Below are positions 1 to 11,632 of a stretch of 64,000 nucleotides of DNA, piece after piece. A program made the translations under genes and the position numbers. Source of the stretch: Pohlia nutans (Eukaryota > Streptophyta > Bryopsida > Bryales > Mniaceae); NCBI GenBank assembly GCA_022496805.1, contig CM040094.1, positions 13,787,501 to 13,851,500 of the forward strand. The letters are read 5' to 3'. The notes under the pieces are model-generated. The model was given only the letters and a program-made list of their open reading frames with translations. It was not told the DNA's origin and ran no database searches. Numbering within the stretch: position 1 is the stretch's first letter; each line of letters starts with the position of its first letter.

Positions 1-377
1 CAAAAAAAAAAATTCAATATTAGATTGTCAATATCTTATTCGTAATCATATTACAAAAGAGCTCTAAATTTTAAGTTTTAAAATTTATACACAAATATTG
101 GTGATAGCAATCGCAAATCTAACCGTATGGATAGAATCTAAAATGCATAATGTACAACTTTTATTCATCCATCAAATTGAAAATACCCCTCTTAGTTGCA
201 TTTTATAATGCATTTTTGAAAAACTGCCAAATCTGAAAAGGGTGAGGATGTTTAGGGGTTAAATGGATACTCAACACTTGATCCTCTCTCAAGTGCTTCT
301 AATGGAACATACAGAGCATGCTTCTAATGGCAACAAAAAGAAGCCCCGAGTGAATATATATATACAGGAAATTTGCT

Positions 378-3300
378 CTAAAATCCGAAAAATCCAAGCT
401 CACTCGCACGCTCCTTGTCAAAAGTTTCAAAGTACTGATAAATGATGGTGACGGCAAGAAGAATTCCAGTGCCAGATCCAATTGCGCCCATGAAGTCGGC
501 CACCACCGTCAAAGCTCCAATACAGATACCCCCAAAAGCAGCTGCCGTGGGGATGTAGCGATTCAATTCCCTCTGGAGGTTGGATTCGCGATGACCGGGC
601 ATGAACATTTGTTGCTCCTGTTGAGGACAAAAAGTCAGAATCAGGTTGTAATGCTCTTCACAAATACGCGATCACCTCAGAAAGACTGAAGCATAGATTA
701 GCAAGATGGTGGTTGATATTCACGAGGTCTGTCATTTTGAATATGTATGTACAATAGCAAATATTCTCTGCAGATTCTGGAATGTGATGTTGGAGAGTGT
801 GATAATAACAAGTTCAAAGTGTATGTGAGCAAATAATGGTTAAAAGGGAATTAAAGGTTAAAAGCAAATAATGCAATAGACGTACCTTGAGCTGCTTGGC
901 AACATCTCGGGCAGATGATCCTGAGACTTCAATCCAAGTCTTGGAGAAGAGCGCACAGGCAGTAAGCATGAAGGTCAAGTAGAAAACAGCGTGGAAAGGG
1001 TTTGCAACAATATCTCCGAGACTGCCAAGACACAAATGAATTTAGTCCAAACAAAAATCATATAAACACATATTTTGGGAGTAAATAAAGCCACTTACTG
1101 GCTTCTAAGGCAGCTTTACGCAGTGAAATCCACAAAGAAAACAGAAAGAGTGAACCTAAAACTTCCGGCAATACAAAAACTGATAGACTAACCACACCTC
1201 TTTTAAATGACCTTGCCTAAAATGACACTCTGAAATATCACACTATCATTGATTGTCACACATTCAGTCACTTTTTTGGGGACACCACGCAGTCAGATTA
1301 AAGAGGTTACCCTATGTCGTGGTCAGTTTCGACATTAATTAATTAAGTTTTTGTCCAAAAGTGCCACGTGTCATCTTGTGATTGGTTTATGGTGACGTGG
1401 ACCTCTCAAAATATGATGTGGAAATTAGATTTCGACACAATACTATCTGAATCTGACCCTCACATACGGTATTGTATAGCAAATATTGAAGAATACCTTG
1501 TAGGAGCGGTGATGTAGTAGACAAGTCCTCCAACAGGAATAAGCTGTCCACTACGTGAATACTCTGACTCCTGCCACTTTCCGAGAAGATTCACAACGAA
1601 GTTGTTGCTGTACCTCTTGAACAACAACTGCAAAACACGAGAAGGAAAATGAGTGAGTAGAAATGAAACAACTGACTACCACTGTTCATGAAAAAAATGT
1701 ATCATTAACCCCTAAGCGTCTAAAACGCCCAATGTGGCCATCTGCATCAATGAACTTTACAACGGTGACATTTTCTCATTTGACCTTGGTTTTCTGATTA
1801 CAATACATCATTTTAAAGCTCTTGTTCCATACTACAAGATCAAGAGCATTTTCTCATTTGACCTCGGTTTTCTGATTACAATACATCATTTTAAAGCTCT
1901 TGTTCCATACTACAAGATCAAGAGCGTTCGATCATGTCAAACTGAAGTCATTTTCACACAAACAGATGATTTGCAGCAGGGGTCCACTTTTCCTACACTA
2001 CAGAAAATACACAGTGGACGCTTAGAGGTTAACCCCTAAAGGACCATAAGGCCACCAGGTGGCTCCTGTTTTTTTCAGTAATTTTGAGTAGCTTTTATAT
2101 AGAATCTTTTTTGTTAATTTTTACTAATTGTAGTGATATAAAATTTGGTGACATTCAAATTATAATTTTCACAATATGATCGTTTAAACTTGTCATTTTA
2201 AAACCATGAATCCTTGGTCCTTTAGGGGTTAATGTATCCACTGCAGCCCTAGTTCAAGTCATCGAACCTGTGAAACGAAGTACAAGTTGGTGACGAGGGC
2301 ACTCTGGAGAATGATGGGCATGTTAGATGTGTAAAACAGCTTGATGGGGTAAGACCCCTGCTGACCGCGTGCGCTCTTGGAACGGACGGGGAGAACAACC
2401 CTAAATCCTTGGAAGTAGATGACGATCAGGAACACCACAACTGTTGCCAACAGATTGGTCACGTTTGGAAGGTTCTGTCGGTAGAATGCCTCCTTCAACG
2501 CCCTGGTCTTGTCTGACCTTGTGAACAGAAGATGGAAGAGAGCAATAACAGCGCCTTCGAACTCTACTCCACGACCACTGTTGATAGTAGTGGGACTGAA
2601 AGCTTTCCAGATAATGGTCTCACTGCACAATTAAATAAACAAGATTTAATGGTCAGCAATAGGCCCATAACTAGACCATCAGTAGCCCTATAATCGTATG
2701 TCACATTTAGAGCCAACTCCCACAATTGCATCAATTATCAACACTCAGAAAAAGAAATGCCTTCACCCCCTAACTATAAAATCCCAAGGAGAAGATTAAC
2801 CCCCGAAGTGCTTAAATGGCCGCTTCAATATCAATAGAAGTTGAAAATCGTTTAGGAAGCTTAAAAAAACGGTAATAAAACGAAAGGAGAAATCGTACCC
2901 TACATTTTTTTAATATTAACTATTAGCTTCTATTTTTAGCTTGGTCACTGAAGAGTTAACCCCTTAACCCTTTAAGGACGAAGAAGCCCAAATTTGGCTC
3001 CATGTTGTTTTTAACAGTTTTGAGTAGGTCCTATTTGGACTTCTTTTTGTCAAAATCTTTTTTTTTTTGGACCAACACATGCAATGATCTTCACTAGTTC
3101 TGGTGATACAAAACCTAGTCCCATCTGAATCATATTTTCCACAATGTGATCAATTGAATTTGTCGTTTTCATACTGTGTATCCTTGGTCCTTTAGGGGTT
3201 AAGCCCAAATTGGGCCTCATGTTATTTTAATAGTTTTGAGTAGGACTTTCTTTTGTCCAGATTTATTAGTTTTTTTGACCAATACATGCAGAGTTTTCAT

Positions 3301-4450
3301 TGGTGCTATCTGAATTATTGATTTTTCACAATATGATAAATTGAATTTATCATTTTAAAACCATAAATTCTTGGTCTTTAGGGGTTAATCATCAATGTCT
3401 AGATCTGAGGACAAAAAGAGAGAAGCAAGCTCACCAGATATTGGTCGCAATGAAGAGAGAGATTCCAGACCCCAGTCCATAACCCTTCTGCAAAAGCTCG
3501 TCGAGACAGATGACAATGATACCCGCGAAAAAGAGCTGGATGATGATAAGGATTGCATTTCCAGCACCAAGGTCACGAACATCGCCGTACATGCCTGACA
3601 ACACATACGCGACAGCCTCTCCAATGGTGATCAACACACCGAGGAGTTTCTGAGCACCATTCCTGCACACAATACCTCATTTTGATAAATAAAACAAACA
3701 TTGTTCACTCATCCCAAATGCGACTTGCCAAATAAAAACACTAGTTATCACATTGTTTTCGTGTATATGGAGGTCGTGCCATATTTGCACATGTTACATG
3801 CATTCTACGTACTAAATCAGTGCAAAAACAATACCTATCAATATCTTACCATTTATGTAACATTATGGATATCATATTCGTACAATTAAAGTACATAAAC
3901 CATACTTTTTTAGTAAACATTGTAACAACATTGTTTTCATGCATCAAACGTGTGATAATACATGATATAACACGAACCTATGAAATAACATGAATCGAGT
4001 TGAATTCACATGAACCTATTAACCTTGTAAAATAGAGAAGTTGAGCTGAAACAACGACTGATCAGGTAATCAGGGCAACGAATCTGGAAAAAGACATATC
4101 ACTTACAAGAGAGCTCTGTCCTCCCTCACGCTGTTGTCGACCTCAATAAGCTTTGATCCAGCCAAAAGCTGCATGACAAGTCCTGAAGTGATAACAGGTG
4201 TGATCCCGAGCTCCATCACAGTTCCACGGTTTGATGCGAGGATGACTCTCATCCAGTAGAAAGGATCCGACCCCGTGGCTGAATGGATTCCATACAGAGG
4301 CAATTGACTGCAAACGAGAAAGATGAAAAGCGAGACCACCGTGTACATAACTTTTTCCCTAAACGGAACCCTCCTCTCTGCTGTCTGAACCTCCGGCAAT
4401 ACCGACAAGAAGGGCCGGACCAAATGCAAAACTCGGAAACCACCCCCCAT
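378..4450 (-). CDS. SEC61A: SEC61 alpha, ER protein-translocation channel subunit
   Basis: Pore-forming subunit of the Sec61 translocon, which passes secretory proteins across, and membrane proteins into, the ER membrane. Six coding exons on the minus strand join at GT-AG sites with matching phases: 4450-4107, 3662-3435, 2622-2268, 1627-1497, 1021-886 and 617-378. They total 1434 nt, 477 aa plus stop, close to the usual plant length of about 475. The start is the ATG of [10 protein letters not shown]; an upstream in-frame ATG (4459) would add only MVK and is not conserved in the family. Visible landmarks are the amphipathic N-terminus, the plug/TM2 region (LPLYGIHS), [16 protein letters not shown], the [15 protein letters not shown] loop and the plant-type C-terminus ending ASELGFFGF. 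The product should be a ten-span ER membrane protein. No broken exon is seen, so I call it functional. Introns 2623-3434, 1628-2267 and 1022-1496 carry MITEs. Confidence 0.97.
1305..1480. mobile_element. MITE copy 1 of a roughly 175-bp family (in SEC61A intron)
   Basis: The ends form a short inverted repeat (TACCCTATGTCG against TACCGTATGTGA when reversed). The inside shares GTGATTGGTTTA and ACGTGGA..TGTGGAAAT with copies at 18775-18945 and 30446-30620. It is non-coding. Three copies in one window, one of them inside the CACTA element, show a mobile non-autonomous family. I could not define its target duplication. Confidence 0.6.
1771..1926. repeat. 78-bp tandem duplication in SEC61A intron
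   Basis: The 78-bp unit beginning TTTTCTCATTTGACC at 1771 is repeated head-to-tail at 1849 with a single visible base difference (T to C). It creates a 101-codon open frame with a duplicated peptide, which is a by-product of the duplication and not a gene. Confidence 0.9.
2029..2232. mobile_element. MITE of the TTAACCCCTAAAGGACC family, copy 1
   Basis: It begins TTAACCCCTAAAGGACCA and ends with the reverse complement TGGTCCTTTAGGGGTTAA, giving an 18-bp perfect terminal inverted repeat around 204 bp of AT-rich DNA. It lies inside a SEC61A intron. Related ends recur at about 2956-3388, 6100, 41520, 42430, 43240 and 52740-52960. Confidence 0.75.
2956..3388. mobile_element. Two further TTAACCCC-family copies in tandem
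   Basis: Copies at about 2956-3202 and 3199-3388 share the internal GTTTTGAGTAGG block and the terminal CCTTGGTCCTTTAGGGGTTAA-type end of the element at 2029-2232. They share one junction. The left ends are degraded. Both lie in the 2623-3434 intron of SEC61A, so that intron is mostly repeat. Confidence 0.6.
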
Positions 4451-5400
4451 CTTGACCAATTCTTCTTAAAGTACCTGGACCTGCATACAAGCCCTTAAAA
4501 TTCAATCCCAGATGCTCGTGTTATTTACAGTGCACAGATACCTATCAAACCAACACAACAAATAGTTAGAACACCGAAATGAAAACATCAACAACCTCAT
4601 AGTGCTCCAATAAAAACCCTAAACTAAATCGCTAGAGTAGTATCAATTCACAAACAACGCAAAACGCACTTTTCAAAAAAGACGAATCAACAAACATCAA
4701 CACACCAGAGTCACTAAAAATACTCGAAACACCCAATTCACTGCCAAAAACTTCTCCAAACTAGAACCATTCCTAAACAAACTCGCAAACCAGACCTCAA
4801 AACGTATGACACCATACTTCATCCTAATGCTCACAAAAAAAGGAAAAAAAACTAAATCGCTCCAGTAGCATCACGCCAATTCTCCTAACCACCAAAAACC
4901 CTAAACTAAACCAAACCGCTGCAGTAGTATCAGCAGCTCCCGATTCGCAATAAGGGCAGAACGCACCTTCCAAAAACACACTCAAAGAAGACGGGTCTAC
5001 GAACATCGACGCACCAGAGTCACCAAAAACACCTGATCCAATGCCAGAAGAAAACTCCAAACCCCTGGAACTAGAACCAGTCCTGTATAACACAAAAATT
5101 GGACCTCCGATTGGACCTCAAAAGTAGCACAAGAAGGTCCAATACCTCAAAATTCCCTCCTCAGTCCAATTGCACCACAAAGCAAAGCTGTAAACCAAAC
5201 CCTAGCAGGAGCTGAATTGGAACCCACGACCAAACCGAAGCGCAGGAAAATGCACCTGAACTCGTGATCTTTATTGAGCCGGAGATGGCGCTCGCTTCCT
5301 CGGACTGACCCTCGAGAAACAGAGTGCAAAACAGAGTGAAACAGAGAAACAGACGACATTCCTGGCCTCGAAGGGGAGAAATCTACCAGCTGGGAAATCT
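4451..5400 (-). promoter_or_regulatory. SEC61A 5' leader and probable 5'UTR intron
   Basis: The stretch upstream of the SEC61 start has no coding potential. On the minus strand a good acceptor (TTGTATGCAG, exon resuming at 4480) sits 30 nt before the ATG. A plausible donor (TTCAG/GTGCA, exon end at 5256) follows a GC-richer block at 5256-5400. This suggests a non-coding first exon and a leader intron of about 775 bp. The exon boundaries are inferred from splice consensus only. No TATA box is evident. Confidence 0.4.
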
Positions 5401-5530
5401 GCGAGGGTGGTAGATATTCGTGGATGGCCCCGTGACGGAGATGTGCGTGGGGTTCACCAATTCAGAGATGCCAAGTCAGCACAATAAGTCATCTGACACG
5501 TGAAACAATAAGCCTGCCAGGGTTGCCTTA

Positions 5531-5959
5531 GAGCACCTCCACCCTGCCGCGTTAAAGGGACGCGTCGAGCCCTTTAACGCGGCCTTGGAGAAATTTTGAA
5601 GCCACCGCGGCCTTTAAACGTTCCCTCGACATTCTGGGCTCGCCATTTGTGCCTCCAGACTTGGCATCGTCGCGGGGTTGCAATTCACTTCCAACGCCCG
5701 CATTCCGGAGATATTTCGGGCTTGTCATGATGTGCTTGGGGATTTTGCAGTCTGGGGCGCAATAGAGGGAAAAAAAAAACTTGCAGTGGTTGACATAACA
5801 GCTGCAGATGCTAGAGCATCTTCCTTTTATACACGGCTTGGTGTGTCAAGAGCAATGTGTGGGTGGGGGACGACCGCGAAAAACACGAGATAAAATTTTC
5901 AAGAGCCTTAGAAGGGAGGCTTGACGCGTCGTGGTTGTTTCAGTAGGGTGGAGATGCTC
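5531..5959. mobile_element. PIF/Harbinger-type MITE (TSD TTA) upstream of SEC61A
   Basis: The left end GAGCACCTCCACCCT and right end AGGGTGGAGATGCTC are inverted repeats flanked on both sides by TTA (5528-5530 and 5960-5962), the target preference of PIF/Harbinger elements. The interior is GC-rich and contains GACGCGTCG inverted blocks near both ends. A 71-codon open frame inside has no recognisable homology. Confidence 0.8.
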
Positions 5960-5962
5960 TTA

Positions 5963-7182
5963 TACTTATACTCAGGAGTCAGTTTTGGTCCGATGCAACA
6001 AAATTTTAGCCTATATTATGCTTTCGTTAGGCCTTATAATGAAAAATTAATTCATATAGTGCCTCTTCATTGAAAGAAGAGTCTACGGACGCAAATGTTA
6101 ATCCCTAAAGGACCGGGACTTTGTCACTCTAAAAACATCATTGCATTTAAAGTATCATAGGTGTAAATGGAAGTGAGATATGGAAATCTCAACTATATAT
6201 TTTTGTATTGAACTTGTTGTTGATGATGAAAATCAAATTTGGTATCATGAAGCCTCATACATTGACTCACGAAAGTAGTGGGACATCATATGAATTGCTC
6301 TCATAAATTGAGAAACTGGAATCATAAAGTAAAATTTGAACATGTTGTACAAAAGTGATTCTATGCTCATGTTAATTTCACTTAAAATGAATTATGTTTA
6401 GACCTGGTATTCTTTCAATGAAATTTTTAAGTAAAAATAAACTTTTTGTGAAAAGTCAAAATGTCTCATTATCTTTTATAGGAAGATTGTACATCTTAAC
6501 TAGAATCACATTTTACAATTTTCATGAATTTTGAATTTTTATTGGTTAAAATATTACTCATTGAAATTTGCCCTCAAAATTTTGATCTTTTTAATTTTTC
6601 ACTCCATAAATTGCAAAAAAAAAAATTTTAAATGAAGAAACTGGAGAAAGAACTAAAGAGGGATGTAGGAAGGAAAGAGATATAGTTCTCGATCAATAAA
6701 ATTGAAAGACATATCAATAAAAAGATTGAACTTAGATTCTCTCGAAGTTTCAGGAGCCTTGTTTCTGTGAATATGATCAGCACTGCCAGTCACAGTGCAC
6801 GCTCCTAGTGTGCCATTTAAGCCACCCAATTAAGTCTACAATGTCGCAAGAATGTGAAAACATAACCTTATGGAGTTCTTCTGTGAATTTTCTTCTTTGG
6901 CAATGACATCTGCTTATCAGTTTGCTCCTCAGGAAGAAAGGATTTATAGAAGAAATTAATTCGCACAGGATTCATAGGACTCATTACTAGCAAAGGCGTC
7001 GCTTCTCACTCAGAATAGTGTAAGAGTTCACTGTACATGTACACACTTGTCTTAAGTGACGAATCGCACTCACCAAGTCTTGAGCGCCTGTTCAATGAGT
7101 GCACAGGATTATGTTTGAACACAAAGGATGATCAAACAGATAAAGTTGGTTACAGTGAGTCTCTTGAGTCATCACGTATATC
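5963..7182. other. Intergenic, AT-rich, no gene seen
   Basis: It contains one degraded end of the TTAACCCC repeat family near 6098 (ATCCCTAAAGGACCGGG). Near 6990-7085 lies a segment resembling the repeat at 54450-54690 (GGCGTCGCTTCTCACTC, then ACTCACCAAGTCTTGAGCGC). No coding or RNA gene signal is visible. Confidence 0.5.
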
Positions 7183-7383
7183 CACTAGTAGGAAATGTGT
7201 CATTTTTCACTTACTATAAATGAACAAAGGAATGAAACTGCACCAGACACATGGGTTGTGTCAATACTGGTGACTGGTTTTGGTCACAAGAAGACAAAAA
7301 TCTAGGCACAATATTCCGTCACTATTTACTGTTCACTCTTTCCACAAAGTGGGGAATTCAAAACGACAGTTCTGCTACTAGTG
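7183..7383. mobile_element. CACTA-type MITE, TSD ATC
   Basis: The termini are CACTAGTAGGAAATGTGTC and its inverted partner ending GCTACTAGTG, and the element is flanked by ATC at 7180-7182 and 7384-7386. CACTA ends with a 3-bp target duplication are diagnostic of EnSpm/CACTA elements. It is 201 bp and non-coding. A second copy is at 10135-10328 and a diverged reverse copy lies in the UGT-A intron at about 9096-9294. Confidence 0.85.
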
Positions 7384-7693
7384 ATCGTTCTCTGTTTTTC
7401 TTTTCTAGTATGCTTGTACTGTACACCTTCCTATCCAATGGCGGCCATGAAGCACATCTTATGAACATGTGAAAGGACAATCATCCAAAACAAGATGACT
7501 TTCAAAAGGTGTACATTATAATTGCTAGAAAGCAAAACAACTTCAGTAAGAAAATCGAAGGTACCACATCCAAGACCATGCATGAAACTGAAATTTTCAT
7601 GAAAGACCTGTGTATCTACATAAAGGATTCGTCATTGCAACATTTCGCATGTGCATTTACTTTGCCGTTGGTAAACAGAACCCTGCAATGTGG

Positions 7694-9770
7694 CTACGAG
7701 TGGTCAGCCGCTGCAGCTCTCTTGTACATGTCAGCTACAAAAGCGGCGATGTTGTTGTGTGACGAGCCGCCTTTCTGGACCGACTGCCTTGCCGCATCTT
7801 TCCACTTGAGGGCTGCATCTCTCACCGTGGACTCCTTGGCAACCAGCGCCCTCACCTTTCTCGCCACCTCTTGCCTCTCTACGAACATGTTCGCCTTCTT
7901 CTCCAACTCCCATCCATTCTCCCACACGCTCACAACATACCGGTTGTTCGTGGGCTGGTCTGAAAAGAAAGGGAATCCCAATATCGGAACCCCCTTGGAC
8001 ATGCTTTCCACCAATGAATTCCAACCGCAGTGACTCAAAAATCCACCCGTTGCTGCATGAGCTAGGACCTCGAGTTGCGGTGCCCATGGCACAATCAAAC
8101 CTCGGTCCTTGGTGCGCTCTTCGAAGCCTGCAGGTAGCCGTTGCAGATTGTTGGTCGTTGGGTCTTTGACGAAATCTTTTCGGAGAACAACAATGAAGGG
8201 AACTTGAGAGTCTTCCAGACCTAGTAAAAACTCCTCAAATTCGTTGGTTGTCAAGTGAGCTAAGGTCCCGAATGATACATAAATAACAGACCCCGGTTCT
8301 CGCTTGTCAAGCCAATCCAAGCACTTTGTTTCTTCGGTCCAAAAGCTGCTCATGTTACTTTGTTTGTTGTCCGATTTCAGATCTTCCTCACGAGTGGTGG
8401 GTGTAATAACAAGGGGCCCAATGGCCGTCAATCTAATACCCGCATCTTTTTGGAGAGCGTCAATGATCGGGGCCTCCAACTCATAGAATGTATTCACAAG
8501 ATTCCATGCGTTCTTGCGCAAAATTTGTGGCTGATGTTCACTCAAAAATTTGAAGCCAGGGTCTGAAGTGTCACGAGTTAGAACAGCTGAGAAAAGCTCT
8601 CCTACAGCCATGGGATACATTCCTGGAACACAAGTCACCGGTCGATTAAGTGCCACAGCATCTTCCGCACTCACAGGCCACGATGCATCCCTAACCCCAA
8701 TTTCCGGGGGCATGTTTGGGTGAGCAGGTGGCAGAGGCAATAATCCTGCTTCCACAATGCTCGGAATATAGACCTCTGCACTCAATGCAACTGCACAGTG
8801 GGTGCCGAATCCAACATGGGGAATGCCCAAGTGGGCCGCTGTTTGCTGGGCGGCAGGGAAATCCAAATCGGACATCATACAAGTGATTGGCCCGGAATTC
8901 AACAGAAGGTTCTCCACGAACTTTTGCAGCAAGGGTCCCATCGTGGTAAGTTCATGGAAGAGCTCCATCGCTTTTGACTGAGTGTAGAGGTCGTCAGGAA
9001 AGCCTTCTTGAAGATCCATAAACTGGAAGCCGTCTTCTACCCTGAAACCGTGCATGCCTAGATGTCAATAATTGAAACTTTTCTATCGGTTACCACACTT
9101 GTAGGAAACCTGTCATTTTTCATTCCTCATTTTGTGGGAATAGTGAATAGTACCGGAATATTATACTTACGTTTCTGTCTTCTTGTGACCAAAACTACTC
9201 ATCAGCACTAACTTAACACAGCCCATGTGCTTGGCGTCGTTCCATTTCTTTTTCATTTATAGTAAGTGAAAAACGACACATTTCATTCTACTGCCATGTC
9301 GATTCTGGATACTGGTTTCTAGCTGGAAGGATAATTTCAGGTCCTGTTTCAGGCTCCAGATATGAATTTTGTATAATTAGTCATGTAATTTAGTCTAGTC
9401 TTCCTACCTATTCAAGTTGTTCAGCACTGTCTATAATTTTACAACTTGGTAGATGCTAAATTACATCCGCACATATACCAAGTTACACTGTATGTATTCA
9501 AGTCTGCCAAGGAACTCAAGTTTTCTTGGTTAATTTTCATTAAAAGCGGAAGGTAACTGTAGAGTAGATTCAGCAATCAATGATATCGAGCACTTACGAG
9601 GCTTCCTGAAGTCCCAATCGGTTGTGGATGTGAGATGTAGTGACAAACGTGACTTTGAATCCGTGCACGCGGTTCAATCGCAACGCCAGCTGCATGAGAG
9701 GCCTCACATGACCCTGCGCCGGGAAGGGAAACATCAATGTATGTGGCCGTGCCAAGATGATGCCCTCCAT
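7694..9770 (-). CDS. UGT-A: family 1 UDP-glycosyltransferase
   Basis: Transfers a sugar from a UDP-sugar to a small-molecule acceptor, probably in the cytosol. Exon 1 is 9770-9598 and exon 2 is 9041-7694, joined across a phase-2 GT-AG intron (donor CTC/GTAAGTG, acceptor TTTCAG/GG) to give 506 aa. Exon 1 (MEGIILARPH...) is short but fully open; the apparent upstream start MHGFR of exon 2 is intron sequence. Key residues seen are catalytic His21 in PFPAQGH, its Asp partner at 116 in MMSDLDF, and the 44-residue PSPG donor box at about 377-420 with HCGWNS and terminal DQ. The last Gln usually goes with UDP-glucose. The N-terminus is seven residues shorter than in UGT-B to D, and the promoter is rearranged (see 9880-10740). 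The acceptor is unknown. Confidence 0.92.
9096..9294 (-). mobile_element. Diverged CACTA-type MITE inside UGT-A intron
   Basis: Reverse-orientation relative of 7183-7383 and 10135-10328: it shares AGTAAGTGAAAAACGACACA and the TCTTCTTGTGACCAAAAC block. The ends are eroded (CACTTGTAGG, TTCTACTGCC). It accounts for most of the extra length of this intron (556 bp against 278 bp in UGT-C). Confidence 0.65.
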
Positions 9771-9836
9771 ATGGAAGACCTTTAATTTTCAATTGAAATA
9801 TCCTTCGTTTCAGTCTCGATTGAAGACGCACTCTCC

Positions 9837-10560
9837 TTGTCACGTTTGCTTAAACATATGGTCTCAAATATGCATCAGAATGATTTGCTGGAGGCTCTGC
9901 AAATTTCACATCAATGCGGTATCAGTGCTCAAACATTTCAAGACCAGGATGAAGGAGCATTACTAAAGCCCCAACTTTGCATTGATGCAGGTGAAACAGA
10001 CACTAAATCTGATGCTTAATAATGCGGATGTGTCCGTTGCATTGGCCCAGTTCCCAATCTACTCAAATGATTTGAACGCTGGCAGCAGAATGCAGGATTC
10101 TTACCTCAGAAGCTGTGACAAATCGATCTCCAGGCACTAGTAGGAAATGTGTCGTTTTTCACTTATTATAAATGAAAAAGGAATGAAACTGGGGCTAGGC
10201 ACATGGGTTGCGTCGATGCTGGTGAGTGGTTTTGGTCACAAGAAGACAGAAATCTAGGCACAATACTCTGTCACTATGCACTGTTTCCACAAAGTGGGGA
10301 ATGAAAAACGACAATTATGCTACTAGTGAGAACTGTTCCCCTGATTCAGGCAAAGCCTGTAGATATTAATTACTTGCTCTCAAATCAGCAAATGGCCCAA
10401 TTTGTACCACTTCGCTGCTACAAAATAGAACGCCTCTAGACTCGGGTAATCTCTCCTTACTAACTGTTCTACAGTGTCGAATGTGATATATCAGCGCGTG
10501 AAAATTGTGGAAGATGCTTCCATGGCTGCGTCTAAGCTGCAGCAAATTGTTCAAGACACT
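9837..10560 (+). pseudogene. Coding-like relic of an unrecognised gene, broken
   Basis: Several adjacent open segments on the plus strand have codon-like composition. The first, about 9843-9990, reads through LLEALQISHQCGISAQ. One base out of frame after it, about 9990-10134 contains LMLNNADVSVALAQF. Then a CACTA MITE interrupts, about 10330-10430 contains DINYLLSNQQMAQFV, and about 10473-10560 contains QRVKIVEDASMAASKL. Some joins carry splice-like AG or GT. There are frame breaks and an in-frame stop. I do not recognise the protein. It sits where UGT-B, C and D have core promoter and 5'UTR, so it looks like a captured or inserted host-gene fragment. Confidence 0.35.
10135..10328. mobile_element. 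CACTA-type MITE, second copy
   Basis: It has the same ends as 7183-7383 (CACTAGTAGGAAATGTGTC ... GCTACTAGTG), and most of the inside matches (ACATGGGTTG, GGTTTTGGTCACAAGAAGAC). The flanking trinucleotides are AGG and AGA, an imperfect target duplication. It interrupts the coding-like relic upstream of UGT-A. Confidence 0.8.
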
Positions 10561-10593
10561 GGATATACAGTAAATAATCCACAGGATCCCGAC

Positions 10594-10740
10594 AGTGAGA
10601 GGCCGGGACGCGTGGGCGGCGATCGAGATCGAGGGAGGAAGGGGATGCGAAGGTGTACTGGGATTTTATTGAAGCCTTTCATTGTTGACTGATGATTCCT
10701 TCCACGGTCAAGGGTCCCTGGAGGGTGCCCACAACCGTTT
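10594..10740 (-). promoter_or_regulatory. Displaced remnant of the UGT-type promoter, upstream of UGT-A
   Basis: This block matches the distal promoters of UGT-B (about 15915-16010) and UGT-C (about 35220-35330): GAGGCCGGGA, a GAAGGGG-type purine tract, and TTCCTTCCACGGT followed by CAAGGGTCCCTGG as in UGT-C. It is about 820 bp from the UGT-A start instead of the 370-500 bp seen at UGT-B. The TATA-proximal part found in UGT-B is missing here and replaced by unrelated sequence. Confidence 0.55.
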
Positions 10741-11632
10741 TCTCCGACAGTACGATCTAGGACTCTGACAAGCAAAGCCGGGTGGGACTGGCCCTTCTCC
10801 GCGCTAAGCAGTGATCTCAAAACCGGCTAAAATTAGCTGGATTTCTACCCAAAAAATGGGGCTGCTAAACATACAAAGAAAGAAAATGATTGTTTTTTTT
10901 GAAATGTAGCAAGAATGCTCATCATGATATAAATATGTAGCAATTTCATGAGGTGATATCTGCGGATATCATCATGGTATCACCTTAATATATCAAAGGG
11001 TATTCAACTGATATTATAGAGGTATCGTGAGTATGGTATGCATTGGGTAGCAATTTATGTGGGAGGTCGCATGATGTTCTAAATATCATAAAGTGGTTTT
11101 GGGATCACTGGCGCTAAGTTACCCCAAGCTTTTCTCTCAAGCTGCCCCAGGGTCTGGGTCTGATCAGGGTACCCCTTCCCGAACTGTCCGGACTTTAGAA
11201 GAATGTCCTTTGATAATGAAAAAATTATTGGAAAATTACAAAAATTACATGATATTATAGATGGCATGTTGCTACACAATAATCATGTGCTATATAGGTC
11301 AAATTCAAAAATTGATTTTTTTCCTAATTTAGCATATTTAGCACCTGGTCACATTATAGTAGCGAAAGGACTATGTATTTAAGGTTTTTTATTAAAATAA
11401 ATATTCATGCACTTTACTAAGTTTATATTTAAGCATATCATATAGTTTTTAAGACGAAGATATTATGAAATCATAGTCTTTTTAGATTGTGTAAAAATAT
11501 TTGATTTTTGAAAGTTCTCATAAATAAGGAAATATAGTAAAACATCAAATTAAGAGTTAAAATTAAACATATATATTACTCAAATGTTGTTTTAGCTAAA
11601 TTTCTTGTTTATGAGCTACTTCACTATAAATT
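10741..11632. other. Intergenic, no gene seen
   Basis: AT-rich sequence with short dinucleotide-like and ATATCA runs near 10920-11060. No inverted-repeat element with clear borders and no coding signal is visible. Confidence 0.5.

Noticed and set aside
1734..2039. 101-codon frame with a duplicated peptide
   Set aside because: Produced by the 78-bp tandem duplication inside a SEC61A intron on the opposite strand.
9042..9055. Start codon MHGFR for UGT-A exon 2 (and similar MISGWFR and MHGFR starts in UGT-B and UGT-D)
   Set aside because: These codons lie in the intron just before the TTTCAG acceptor. Splicing from exon 1 in phase 2 gives a continuous protein in all four genes.
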